Shown: positions 39,999-47,767 of the stretch, in pieces
Position numbering within the stretch: position 1 is the first letter of the stretch
How the letters are laid out: every line of letters starts with the position of its first letter
Origin: a virus
Reading direction: 5' to 3' (one strand)
IMG/VR virus record: IMGVR_UViG_3300040771_000255
Span: 1 to 47,767 of that record
DNA length: 47,767 nt
Translations under genes and position numbers: made by a program
The notes under the pieces: generated by a model
What the model saw: only the letters and a program-made list of their open reading frames with translations
Told to the model about the DNA's origin: nothing
Database searches by the model: none

Positions 39999-41765
39999 AT
40001 GGATAGGATAAAACAAAAACTAGGGGTAGAGATATCAAAACAGTCGGTAAATAAAGACACATTTTTAAAGTTAAATATTGAAAATAGTAGTAAAATATTA
40101 CCAACAAATGATATTAATAAAGTGATAAATTTAGGTGATAGATTTAACGTAGAAAGACAAAGAAGTTCGTTTTATAGAATATTAGGTACAATAAACCCAA
40201 TAATGTCTAATGTGTTATTTAATTTAAACGATATTAACTTTGCTAATAAACAAACATTTGCTGGTTTTAATGATTATAGCTTTTTAGATGCGTCATACCC
40301 AAAAAATAATAATTTGTCTGATTTAACAGATATTAATTTTTTAGATTCTATCAGTAGTAATTTAAAAGAAGTTAATGGTTGGTTTGGTTATTTTAACCCA
40401 ATCAAAAGTAATGTTGGTTTATGTGATTTTTTCGATATGGAACCTAGTAGAGAACGTTTTTCATTCATCCCAGATACTAAACCATTTTCAGGTAGTTTGA
40501 CACCAGTTAAAAATTGGGAGTTAACAATAACATATCCAAGTAGTACAGATTCAACACATAATATTGTTAATGGTGGTTTATTAATAATTAATGCTTTATC
40601 AGTAACCTCATCAACAAGAACGATGGTAGCTTTCGGTGTCGCATGTAAACATAACTTAAGTGTTGGTACTACGGTTAAAATAACTGGTACGACTGGTTAT
40701 GATGGTTCTTATGATGTCGTTAGACTTGGATTAGATAATGGTGATTTGATTGATTATTATTTTGTTATTGATTTACCACCAACAGGAATTATAGATGGGA
40801 GTTCTAGAATGGTTAGGGTATATGGTGGTCAAGATTCTGAATATTATTTTAGGAAATTTAGAAAAATTAAAACTAGGATTACAAACGTAATAGGAATAGA
40901 CGATTATGAAACATATAAATTATCTTTTAGTGAGAATTCATTCAGTGATTCAATCTCTCAATTTGTTTTTAATGAAGATATCGATATATCAGAATTAACT
41001 GATAATCTAGGTAGACCATTAACGGAATTATATTTAACCACTATCAAAACTGATAGTGATAGTTTGTTTAGTAGTGTTTCATCGGGTATTGATACACCGT
41101 TTATGGATATTTTAATTAGTAGTAACAATACTAACCCACATTTAAGAAATGTTCCAGTAATAAATAGGATACATAATGGTACTACACCATTTACCTCACA
41201 CATACCATTAGAAACGAATATTAATATAAATAACGTTGAATTTTATGGTGATTTAGTTGAATTTAATAAATTTGAAGTAAAAGAAACAGTGTTAATTGAT
41301 GTTACACATAGGTTTAATACAAATAATAGGGAAACTGGTGCTAATATTAGTTATGTTTCTGTTATAGGTGAATCACCAATAACTACAAATATTGATTTAG
41401 GTCCAAGACAAGAGGGTTACGTTTATAAACCACATTCATTAATAACGATTAGGAGTTTATCTAGTTATATTGAACAAGGTGATACTAGTGTAGTGGGAAT
41501 ACCAGATTATGCGACTGATTTAGGTGATGGTAGATTTTTATGGCGAGACATATTAGATATTGGTTTTAATGAAAATGGTAGTACTATTATTGACTATCCA
41601 TTTTTAAATGGTTGTCATTACATGTATCAAAATAGTCTTTTTTATGTTAAAAGACAGGATGCATTTAGTCAATGGGGTTTATTTTACAGTAAATTTCCAG
41701 CTGACCCAATTGGTGAGCAAATTATAAATAACTTTACAATTAATTCAGAAAATAATGTTTGTTAA
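39999..41765 (+). CDS. Baseplate-associated structural protein, unknown
   Basis: 588 residues, not recognised. It begins with a short charged helix and then long beta-rich sections with many Asn, Ser and Asp, for example FSGSLTPVKNWELTITYPSS and RTMVAFGVACKHNLSVGTTV. A section at about 190-270 resembles a small beta domain that fibre and baseplate proteins use for attachment (KHNLSVGTTVKITGTTGYDG). It starts one base after the upstream stop and overlaps the downstream gene by 11 bases. Co-expression with wedge genes indicates a peripheral baseplate role. Confidence 0.6.
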   Translation: MDRIKQKLGVEISKQSVNKDTFLKLNIENSSKILPTNDINKVINLGDRFNVERQRSSFYRILGTINPIMSNVLFNLNDINFANKQTFAGFNDYSFLDASYPKNNNLSDLTDINFLDSISSNLKEVNGWFGYFNPIKSNVGLCDFFDMEPSRERFSFIPDTKPFSGSLTPVKNWELTITYPSSTDSTHNIVNGGLLIINALSVTSSTRTMVAFGVACKHNLSVGTTVKITGTTGYDGSYDVVRLGLDNGDLIDYYFVIDLPPTGIIDGSSRMVRVYGGQDSEYYFRKFRKIKTRITNVIGIDDYETYKLSFSENSFSDSISQFVFNEDIDISELTDNLGRPLTELYLTTIKTDSDSLFSSVSSGIDTPFMDILISSNNTNPHLRNVPVINRIHNGTTPFTSHIPLETNININNVEFYGDLVEFNKFEVKETVLIDVTHRFNTNNRETGANISYVSVIGESPITTNIDLGPRQEGYVYKPHSLITIRSLSSYIEQGDTSVVGIPDYATDLGDGRFLWRDILDIGFNENGSTIIDYPFLNGCHYMYQNSLFYVKRQDAFSQWGLFYSKFPADPIGEQIINNFTINSENNVC

Positions 41766-42579
41766 ATATCAAATTAATCTATCAACAGTACCTAGTGGAA
41801 CTACAGCGACAACAATTAATGTACCTATTAATATGGATTTCCATTTTGTGGGTCAATCTGAAGAAATTGAAGAAAAATTTGTAGCAGTAGAAACAGAAAA
41901 AGCCATCAACCCAATAATAGATTATGAAAAGGTAAGGGTAACACCAACAGATTTAAACGGTATAATTACTAGTAAAATAAGGTATAATGTTAATTTAAAT
42001 GGTAATACCAGTTACGGTTCAATTGGATTCAGCGATGAAGATATTCGATATGAAAAAAACAATTTTAAACAAACGTTTTTAAATTTAAATTTTTACGACA
42101 CGGATAACCCAATGAGTCAAATATTAGTTTCTTATATAACACTTTTTTCATATTTGAAACCTACAGATTTACATCAAAAAGGTAGTACTTCTAGAAACTA
42201 CGGGACAACTAAACCAGCTAATGAGATATCATTAAATTTTGATGTTGAAAACCCAGTTTTAAACTTTAATAGTTTATCTGAAGGTTATCACCTATATGAT
42301 TATAAAGATGAATTAAATATTGGTGAAACTAAGTATTTATATATGAGGGCAAGTTTTAAAAACGCTAAATCAGGTAAAAGTGACAATTTAATGATACAAA
42401 GCGAACCAGATACGATAGATAAGATAATACACAAGCTTTATACACGATATAAGCTAACAAGAACGACAACTGGGTATTACTACTCAATAGATGATAGTTA
42501 TTCATCTAACGTTACATACACGACAAATAACAATGGAAATGACATAACTGTTAATCTATATCAATTAAAAGTATTATAA
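41755..42579 (+). CDS. Baseplate-associated structural protein, unknown
   Basis: 274 residues, not recognised. The start ATG overlaps the preceding gene by 11 bases, and the next gene begins on the last base of its stop. It is beta-rich with Asn/Thr, opening FVKYQINLSTVPSGTTATTI, with a central stretch FLNLNFYDTDNPMSQILVSY. The tight spacing suggests that the products are made in matched amounts as parts of one complex. Confidence 0.6.
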   Translation: MFVKYQINLSTVPSGTTATTINVPINMDFHFVGQSEEIEEKFVAVETEKAINPIIDYEKVRVTPTDLNGIITSKIRYNVNLNGNTSYGSIGFSDEDIRYEKNNFKQTFLNLNFYDTDNPMSQILVSYITLFSYLKPTDLHQKGSTSRNYGTTKPANEISLNFDVENPVLNFNSLSEGYHLYDYKDELNIGETKYLYMRASFKNAKSGKSDNLMIQSEPDTIDKIIHKLYTRYKLTRTTTGYYYSIDDSYSSNVTYTTNNNGNDITVNLYQLKVL

Positions 42580-43370
42580 TGGAATTGATTAAACGTAAAA
42601 TATTATTGGAAGATAGTATAGATAGAAACTACGATAGCTTAACTTGGGGTCAAGTTACAGCAACAACATTCTATATTAATGTTATGGTTACTCAAAATAT
42701 TGATAATATGGGTATGTTTAAAGATATCACATTTATTGAGAATATTACGGGTCAAACAATTACTAACTTAACTGAAACTGAAAGATTAACATTAAGATTA
42801 CCATCTAAAACAATAGATAAGTATTATACTTTTGGTAATAGTATTATAACTGGTGCTACTGATAGTAAAATTGAAGATGTTAGGTCTTATAATGCGGTTA
42901 CACCATTTATACCTAACTTTGATATAAATAAGAGTGAATATTTAAACTATAATAATATATTAGTCAATGGTGTTGATAGGGTTAAATCATTAGATGAACC
43001 AAAAATATATGTTTTTGATACTGACGATAATTTAAATTTAGGTACTATAAACCAAACGTCTGGGTTAAAATTTTCAGATTATAGCGGTATCACTAGAAAT
43101 GTTACTATTAATGATACTAATGTTAATATACCATTAACTACTGTTAGTTATATTGGTGAGGGTTTCAATGAAACGAATACCTCACTATCTGCATCTATTA
43201 AAGAAGAATATTTATTTGGAATTATTTCTCCACCAGAAGTGGAAAACCAAGTATTTATAGATAGAGGTGTAGTATCAATAATGGATATGCATTTAAGGTT
43301 ATCCGAAATAAAAGATTTAGGTCAACTAAGCCGTTATGGTAATGGTTTTTATAAAATAAATAAACAATAA
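42579..43370 (+). CDS. Baseplate-associated structural protein, unknown
   Basis: 263 residues, not recognised. It starts on the last base of the preceding stop codon (TAATG). Strand-rich N-terminus (LTWGQVTATTFYINVMVTQN), a middle with polar loops, and a C-terminal helix with SIMDMHLRLSEIKDLGQLSR. The last part, 'V.I.RG...ME.HLRLSEI...L...GNG.Y', looks like a conserved motif, and in my experience such endings occur in baseplate proteins of this phage type, but I cannot name a family. Confidence 0.6.
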   Translation: MELIKRKILLEDSIDRNYDSLTWGQVTATTFYINVMVTQNIDNMGMFKDITFIENITGQTITNLTETERLTLRLPSKTIDKYYTFGNSIITGATDSKIEDVRSYNAVTPFIPNFDINKSEYLNYNNILVNGVDRVKSLDEPKIYVFDTDDNLNLGTINQTSGLKFSDYSGITRNVTINDTNVNIPLTTVSYIGEGFNETNTSLSASIKEEYLFGIISPPEVENQVFIDRGVVSIMDMHLRLSEIKDLGQLSRYGNGFYKINKQ

Positions 43371-43381
43371 AATAAAATATT

Positions 43382-44305
43382 ATGAGTCAAGGAACATACG
43401 GTACAATAAGACCAGCAGACATTACACCAGCAGATGTGGAGATATTTTACCATTTTACACCATCTAGGAGTAGTATTGGTAATACTATGTTACAAAAATT
43501 AGACCCAAATGAGGTTTTAATAAAGATGGATAACCCTAATAAAGTACAATCTAACGTAACAGGTACTGAAATTTTTGGTGGTATGTATACGTTAAAATTA
43601 CCTGTAAGTGTGTTCGGAACTAAAGGTTTTTATACCATAATGATTAAACCAATAGAAATTCGTACAAAAATTACTGATGTTGGTGTGTTATCAGCATATC
43701 CTGACATTAAAGGGATTGTATTTGATATTGCAACACTACCAACTGGGTTTTTAAATAATTTTGAAAATAATGGGTTAGTTGGGTATAGAATTGAGTATTT
43801 AACGCCAAATTCATCTAGTTCTGACGCTAAAGTTAATAATTTTTTTAGAATTATAACATCTAATAATAGAGCTGAACCAGTTAATCAAAACTTAACTAAT
43901 ACTAACCAAAAAGCTATAAGATATAGGTTTAACGACAATTCAACATTAACATATTGTACTGTAACGCCAAGTTCAACATCTAACGTTAAAGCAAATGTTT
44001 TACCATTTATAGGTCAACCAAATCAAGAGGTGATAATTACAAATACTTTTTTTAATCCAATTATGATTGAAGTAGAAATGGTACAACATGATATTGAAAC
44101 TATTGCGTATTCTTTATTTGGAAATCAAACTAAATCCCTTGATGATGGAATTTATACTATTTATAATTTTAATAACGATATTTATAAACAATATAACTTG
44201 TATGAAATCAAAGACGTATATAGTGGTACGCCATTATTTGAGGTAAGAGAAGAAAGAGCAAGTATTGATTTTAATAAAACATTTACTAATATAACAACAA
44301 TATAA
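43382..44305 (+). CDS. Baseplate-associated structural protein, unknown
   Basis: 307 residues, not recognised. It begins MSQGTYGTIRPADITPADVE and has regular beta-strand stretches such as MYTLKLPVSVFGTKGFYTIM and VIITNTFFNPIMIEVEMVQH. No catalytic motif, signal peptide or membrane segment is visible. It follows the previous gene by 11 bases and precedes the next by 10, in the same operon. It is probably part of the peripheral baseplate or a fibre connector. Confidence 0.6.
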   Translation: MSQGTYGTIRPADITPADVEIFYHFTPSRSSIGNTMLQKLDPNEVLIKMDNPNKVQSNVTGTEIFGGMYTLKLPVSVFGTKGFYTIMIKPIEIRTKITDVGVLSAYPDIKGIVFDIATLPTGFLNNFENNGLVGYRIEYLTPNSSSSDAKVNNFFRIITSNNRAEPVNQNLTNTNQKAIRYRFNDNSTLTYCTVTPSSTSNVKANVLPFIGQPNQEVIITNTFFNPIMIEVEMVQHDIETIAYSLFGNQTKSLDDGIYTIYNFNNDIYKQYNLYEIKDVYSGTPLFEVREERASIDFNKTFTNITTI

Positions 44306-44315
44306 GGAACAAATA

Positions 44316-47300
44316 ATGAGTAATTCTAAAATTAAGGTAGCTGGTTACGCAAAAAGAGAACTTTTTGGTAATGGTATTGAATATCGTCCATTTTCACCAG
44401 ATTTAGTTGGTGTTCAAATAGCTAGTGATGGTGGTACACCCTTATTTACTATGGGTAATTTTAGTATTACTACTAATATGGACCCAAAAAGTGATAAGAA
44501 TTTTGTAACTAATAATTTTTCTAACTTTACTACATTAACTGATTTAGATTTAACATTAATTAACCAAAATAATCTTTTAAGAGATAAATATGGCGTAATT
44601 CTTAATTTAAATAATAATAATTTAGATAATTACGCTCTTTTTGGTTCATTAAGTGAATTTATTAGAGTGTCGTTAGAGAATATTATAACAAAATGGCCAG
44701 CATCATTATTTGTTAATACAACAACTTTTTCTACTGATGGTTATATTATTAATGGTGATACTTATAACAATTATTCATATGATAGTTTAAGTGATTCGTC
44801 AAGTTTTAGAGTTAATACAACATTTATTAATAATAAGTTCCAATTAAATATACTTAAAAATGGAACAATATTAGATACTTTTAATGTAAGTAATACTTTA
44901 AGAAATGTTACAGTTAATTATACTAACTACTCAATTTTATTTAATAACGTTGAATATAATGTTGTTGGGTTTACTGGTGCAACTTCAGATATTAATGACT
45001 ATATTTACTTAAAAGTTAAAGGTGACCCATTTTCTGGGCAACTATCAACAATAGAATACCATATTAAACCTAATAAAATAAATGAAGAAATATTTTTTAG
45101 TGAAATACCAAAATTTGAAAAATACTTATTAAATCGTTTAATAACGCCAAAATATACTGCAGAATTTAATTATAGTTTAAAATCTGATACTGGTATATTG
45201 TTATACAGTACAGAATCGGTTACTTGGCCAACAAGTGATGGTTATAATATTGATTTTGATACTACAGCTTACACGGATTATGCTATTAAGTTAGTTGAAA
45301 TTTCAACTAATAATGATTTATATACTAGCGATTTAATGAATAGATTTTTAGTGTCTGAATCAATATCATCTTTTGATACAGCACCCGTTAATTTAGGTTA
45401 TTTAGACCAAGATTCTACGGGTCAAAAAATGAATAAAACGCTACATATTTATGGTAGAAATTTTGACGAGATAAACAAATATATAAAAGGGATTTCATTT
45501 TCAAATGTTGTTACGTATGATAAACAAGATAACACACCAGATATATATTTAAAAAATTTAGCTAGTGTTTTAGGTTGGGATTTAATTTCATCGGTTGTTG
45601 AAAATGGTTTATTATCAAGTTATGTTACATCAACAAAAAGTACTTATTCTGGACATACTGTTGGATTAACAGCTATTGAGGCAGATACTGAATTATGGCG
45701 AAGATTAATTTTAAACTCACCTTGGATATGGAAATCAAAAGGTACCAGAAAATCTATAGAGTTTATACTTAAATTTATTGGTGCTCCAATTGGGTTATTA
45801 ACATTTAATGAATATATCTATAAAGGTGATGGACCAATAGATATAGATTTATTTAAAAAAGTTTTAGTACTAAATGGTTTAGATAGTGATGATTTATCTA
45901 TATACCCAATTGATTCTGATGGTTACCCATCTCCATTAAGTGACTCATCAGACATGTATTTTCAAAATAACGGTCTTTGGTATAGAGAAACTGGTGGTAG
46001 TAATGCCACTATTGATATTTTAACTGGTAATAACCCACACTTAGGACCATATGATGGTGGTTTTAAATATATAAATCAATTTAAATCGTTAATTCCTAAT
46101 TTTTCAGCTGTAACTATTACTTCTGAAACTTTAACAATTAATTCAAGCAATTTATATATAAATAATGAATCAGGTACGTTTAATAAATCGGTAGAAAATT
46201 CAATATTGGATAGTGTTATTTTTACAAGTGTTAATGGTCGTAATATAAGTACTTGTTATGATTTTAACGCTACAGTTAAAATAGACCCATTACCTACAGA
46301 AATAAGTAATAAATGTGGTTGTATTACTGGTGAAATTGATAAAATTATGAGTCTTTGTATAGTACAAAAAGAACAGAATAATTCACAATCTACAATTTGT
46401 ACGGATAAAATGATTAAGGTTACTGAAGATAATGAAAATGGTGTTTATATTTTTGATTATTACCAATATAACCCAGATGGTTCGATATTCCCAAGTGGTG
46501 GGGAACCAATACCTAATACTTCAAATTATGTAACTTCTGGTTGTTGTGAATATATAGGTGGTATACCAATGTATACTGAGATGTTTGAAAATAATGTGCT
46601 GGTTAATGCTGGTTATTTTTGTCAAATTAAAGGGTTTGTTACTAATAACATAATAATTGCTAATAATGATATGGCATCGACTGTTAATGGTAGTTCTGGT
46701 GGTCAATCATTAAATAATGTGTTATCTAACGATACGGTAAATGGTTCACCAGCAACACTAAATGATGTAACACTTACTCAGATAAGTACTACAAATTACA
46801 ATGCGAATATTAACGTATTAGATGGTTCTGTTAATGTTAATAGTGGTAGTAATGGTAGTTATACGATTGTATATGAAATATGTCAGATTGATAATATAAC
46901 TAATTGCGCAACAGCAACAGTTAATGGTAATATATTTACTAGTGCAATAGTGGCTACTAATGATTCTGGTAACCCTGTTACTGGAACAACTGGTGGTGTT
47001 TCAGTTTCAAATGTATTAATAAATGATACACTTAACGGTAATCAAGCGACATTATCGAATGTTACTTTAACACAAATAAGTACAACTAATAACGGTGTTA
47101 ACCTTAATGTTAGTAATGGTTCGGTTAATGTTAATAGTGGTGTTCCAGTTGGTGATTACGTAGTTTATTATCAGATATGTGAAATAGGTAACCCTACTAA
47201 TTGTAATACCGCTACAGTAACAGTACCAGTTAAACCAGAAGATGCACCATTTGTGGTGGAAGCTGATTATATGGTATTAACTTATGAGTTTACAGATGGT

Positions 47301-47767
47301 CAAGATTTAGATACGAGAACAAGAGTTATAACACCAATTATTGGTCAAACAACAACTTGTGAATATGTTGGATGGGATAAACGTAATTCATTCCCAATTA
47401 ATAATACTTGGTCATCAACAGTAATCCCAACTGATTATTTAGTTGATTGGGCTGGTGATAATACTGGGAATGGTTTTGAGTCTGTTTTAATCAATTTAAA
47501 ACAAATAAGGTTGAATAACCCGACTCAAAATGAGTTAGTTGTAGATTGTAGAGCTTTTTGGTATACAACTAAAGGTAATAACCCAGTTAATGTAAAAGCA
47601 ACGTTCTATCTAGGTGGTACAATGGTTAAAGGTACACCAGCGACATTTAAATATACTAATACTGGTTATACCAGTACTTTTGAGTATTTAGCTACAGGTG
47701 TAGAGGTAACTGAACTTAACACAGCATTTTCACAAATTAATGGTCAAAGAATAACAACATTTAACTA
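44316..47767 (+). CDS. Large baseplate/fibre protein with adhesin-like repeats (partial)
   Basis: At least 1150 residues, open to the right edge. The start is the ATG at 44316, ten bases after the preceding stop, with AAGGA upstream. The first 780 residues are beta-rich, with a helical section ELWRRLILNSPWIWKSKGTR followed by SIEFILKFIGAPIGLLTFNE that looks like a structural core. A Cys-rich piece (CGCITGEIDKIMSLC) follows at about 669-683. Two copies of a 98-residue repeat begin at 46659 and 46953, each with VTLTQISTTN, GSVNVNSG and a C.I...TNC.TATV ending. These resemble repeat domains of large secreted adhesins in Flavobacteria. A further domain follows to the edge. It probably reaches the host surface. 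Confidence 0.7.
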   Translation, partial: MSNSKIKVAGYAKRELFGNGIEYRPFSPDLVGVQIASDGGTPLFTMGNFSITTNMDPKSDKNFVTNNFSNFTTLTDLDLTLINQNNLLRDKYGVILNLNNNNLDNYALFGSLSEFIRVSLENIITKWPASLFVNTTTFSTDGYIINGDTYNNYSYDSLSDSSSFRVNTTFINNKFQLNILKNGTILDTFNVSNTLRNVTVNYTNYSILFNNVEYNVVGFTGATSDINDYIYLKVKGDPFSGQLSTIEYHIKPNKINEEIFFSEIPKFEKYLLNRLITPKYTAEFNYSLKSDTGILLYSTESVTWPTSDGYNIDFDTTAYTDYAIKLVEISTNNDLYTSDLMNRFLVSESISSFDTAPVNLGYLDQDSTGQKMNKTLHIYGRNFDEINKYIKGISFSNVVTYDKQDNTPDIYLKNLASVLGWDLISSVVENGLLSSYVTSTKSTYSGHTVGLTAIEADTELWRRLILNSPWIWKSKGTRKSIEFILKFIGAPIGLLTFNEYIYKGDGPIDIDLFKKVLVLNGLDSDDLSIYPIDSDGYPSPLSDSSDMYFQNNGLWYRETGGSNATIDILTGNNPHLGPYDGGFKYINQFKSLIPNFSAVTITSETLTINSSNLYINNESGTFNKSVENSILDSVIFTSVNGRNISTCYDFNATVKIDPLPTEISNKCGCITGEIDKIMSLCIVQKEQNNSQSTICTDKMIKVTEDNENGVYIFDYYQYNPDGSIFPSGGEPIPNTSNYVTSGCCEYIGGIPMYTEMFENNVLVNAGYFCQIKGFVTNNIIIANNDMASTVNGSSGGQSLNNVLSNDTVNGSPATLNDVTLTQISTTNYNANINVLDGSVNVNSGSNGSYTIVYEICQIDNITNCATATVNGNIFTSAIVATNDSGNPVTGTTGGVSVSNVLINDTLNGNQATLSNVTLTQISTTNNGVNLNVSNGSVNVNSGVPVGDYVVYYQICEIGNPTNCNTATVTVPVKPEDAPFVVEADYMVLTYEFTDGQDLDTRTRVITPIIGQTTTCEYVGWDKRNSFPINNTWSSTVIPTDYLVDWAGDNTGNGFESVLINLKQIRLNNPTQNELVVDCRAFWYTTKGNNPVNVKATFYLGGTMVKGTPATFKYTNTGYTSTFEYLATGVEVTELNTAFSQINGQRITTFN
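46659..47233 (+). repeat. Two 98-residue (294-base) adhesin-like repeats
   Basis: Copy 1 starts at 46659 and copy 2 at 46953. Both contain a NDT..NG.ATL..VTLTQISTTN stretch, then a GSVNVNSG stretch, and two cysteines in the end part. The bases have diverged more than the amino acids, so this is an older, selected duplication and not a recent slip. Confidence 0.8.

Overview
The window is a stretch of a large, strongly AT-rich T4-like contractile-tailed bacteriophage (myovirus), apparently one that infects a Bacteroidota (probably Flavobacteria-like) host. The T4-type evidence is a coherent set of tail and replication proteins: sheath gp18, tube gp19, gp26-like protein, tape measure, baseplate hub, gp53-like, gp25, gp6, gp32, UvsX, RNase H, gp41 helicase and ribonucleotide reductase NrdB/NrdA. 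Three things point to the host. Clear host-type promoters have the Bacteroidota form TTG-N19/20-TAnnTTTG. Almost all genes lack a Shine-Dalgarno sequence and have A-rich leaders instead. Two virion proteins carry repeats that look like those of Bacteroidota surface adhesins (SprB-like repeats and a 98-residue repeat).

Layout, left to right. 1-2140: end of a repetitive tail-fibre-like gene, a second surface/fibre-like protein and a small unknown gene. 2141-2293: the only minus-strand gene found, a 50-residue protein resembling a ribbon-helix-helix regulator, with an operator-like inverted repeat beside it. 2459-12261: sheath, tube, a gp26-like protein with an overlapping second frame, two or three accessory proteins and the tape measure. 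12262-12571: a noncoding segment with a host-type promoter, a tract of 106 bases holding one G, and a strong terminator. 12572-22610: central baseplate, comprising a tube-initiator-like protein carrying an OmpA-like domain, a gp53-like protein and a 2017-residue hub protein ending in two different peptidoglycan hydrolase domains. 22639-24611: small genes of unknown function. 24835-33360: DNA metabolism block (gp32-like SSB, UvsX, RNase H, unknown, DnaB-type helicase, NrdB, NrdA). 33469-47767: baseplate wedge and peripheral baseplate or fibre genes (gp25, gp6, a small membrane protein, a 1309-residue protein with SprB-like repeats, and further structural proteins), running off the right edge.

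Transcription appears modular. At six junctions a hairpin (five of them clear terminators) is followed closely by a motif close to ATATTTATAATAAA, 10-50 bases before the next gene. This motif also occurs before other structural genes, before the helicase-nrd group and, in the opposite orientation, before the minus-strand gene. It looks like the phage's own middle/late promoter. It reads as the complement of the T4 late box TATAAATA. Host-type promoters sit before the SSB gene (two in tandem), before the gene at 22639 and before the AT tract at 12360. Genes inside a unit are tightly packed, with 1-, 11- and 41-base overlaps.

Most notable candidates: a probable programmed frameshift in the gp26-like gene, a promoter/AT-tract/terminator cassette that could be an R-loop origin or small RNA, the double-hydrolase hub, and host-adhesin-like repeats in baseplate proteins. 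No tRNA, rRNA, CRISPR array, insertion sequence or integrase was seen.
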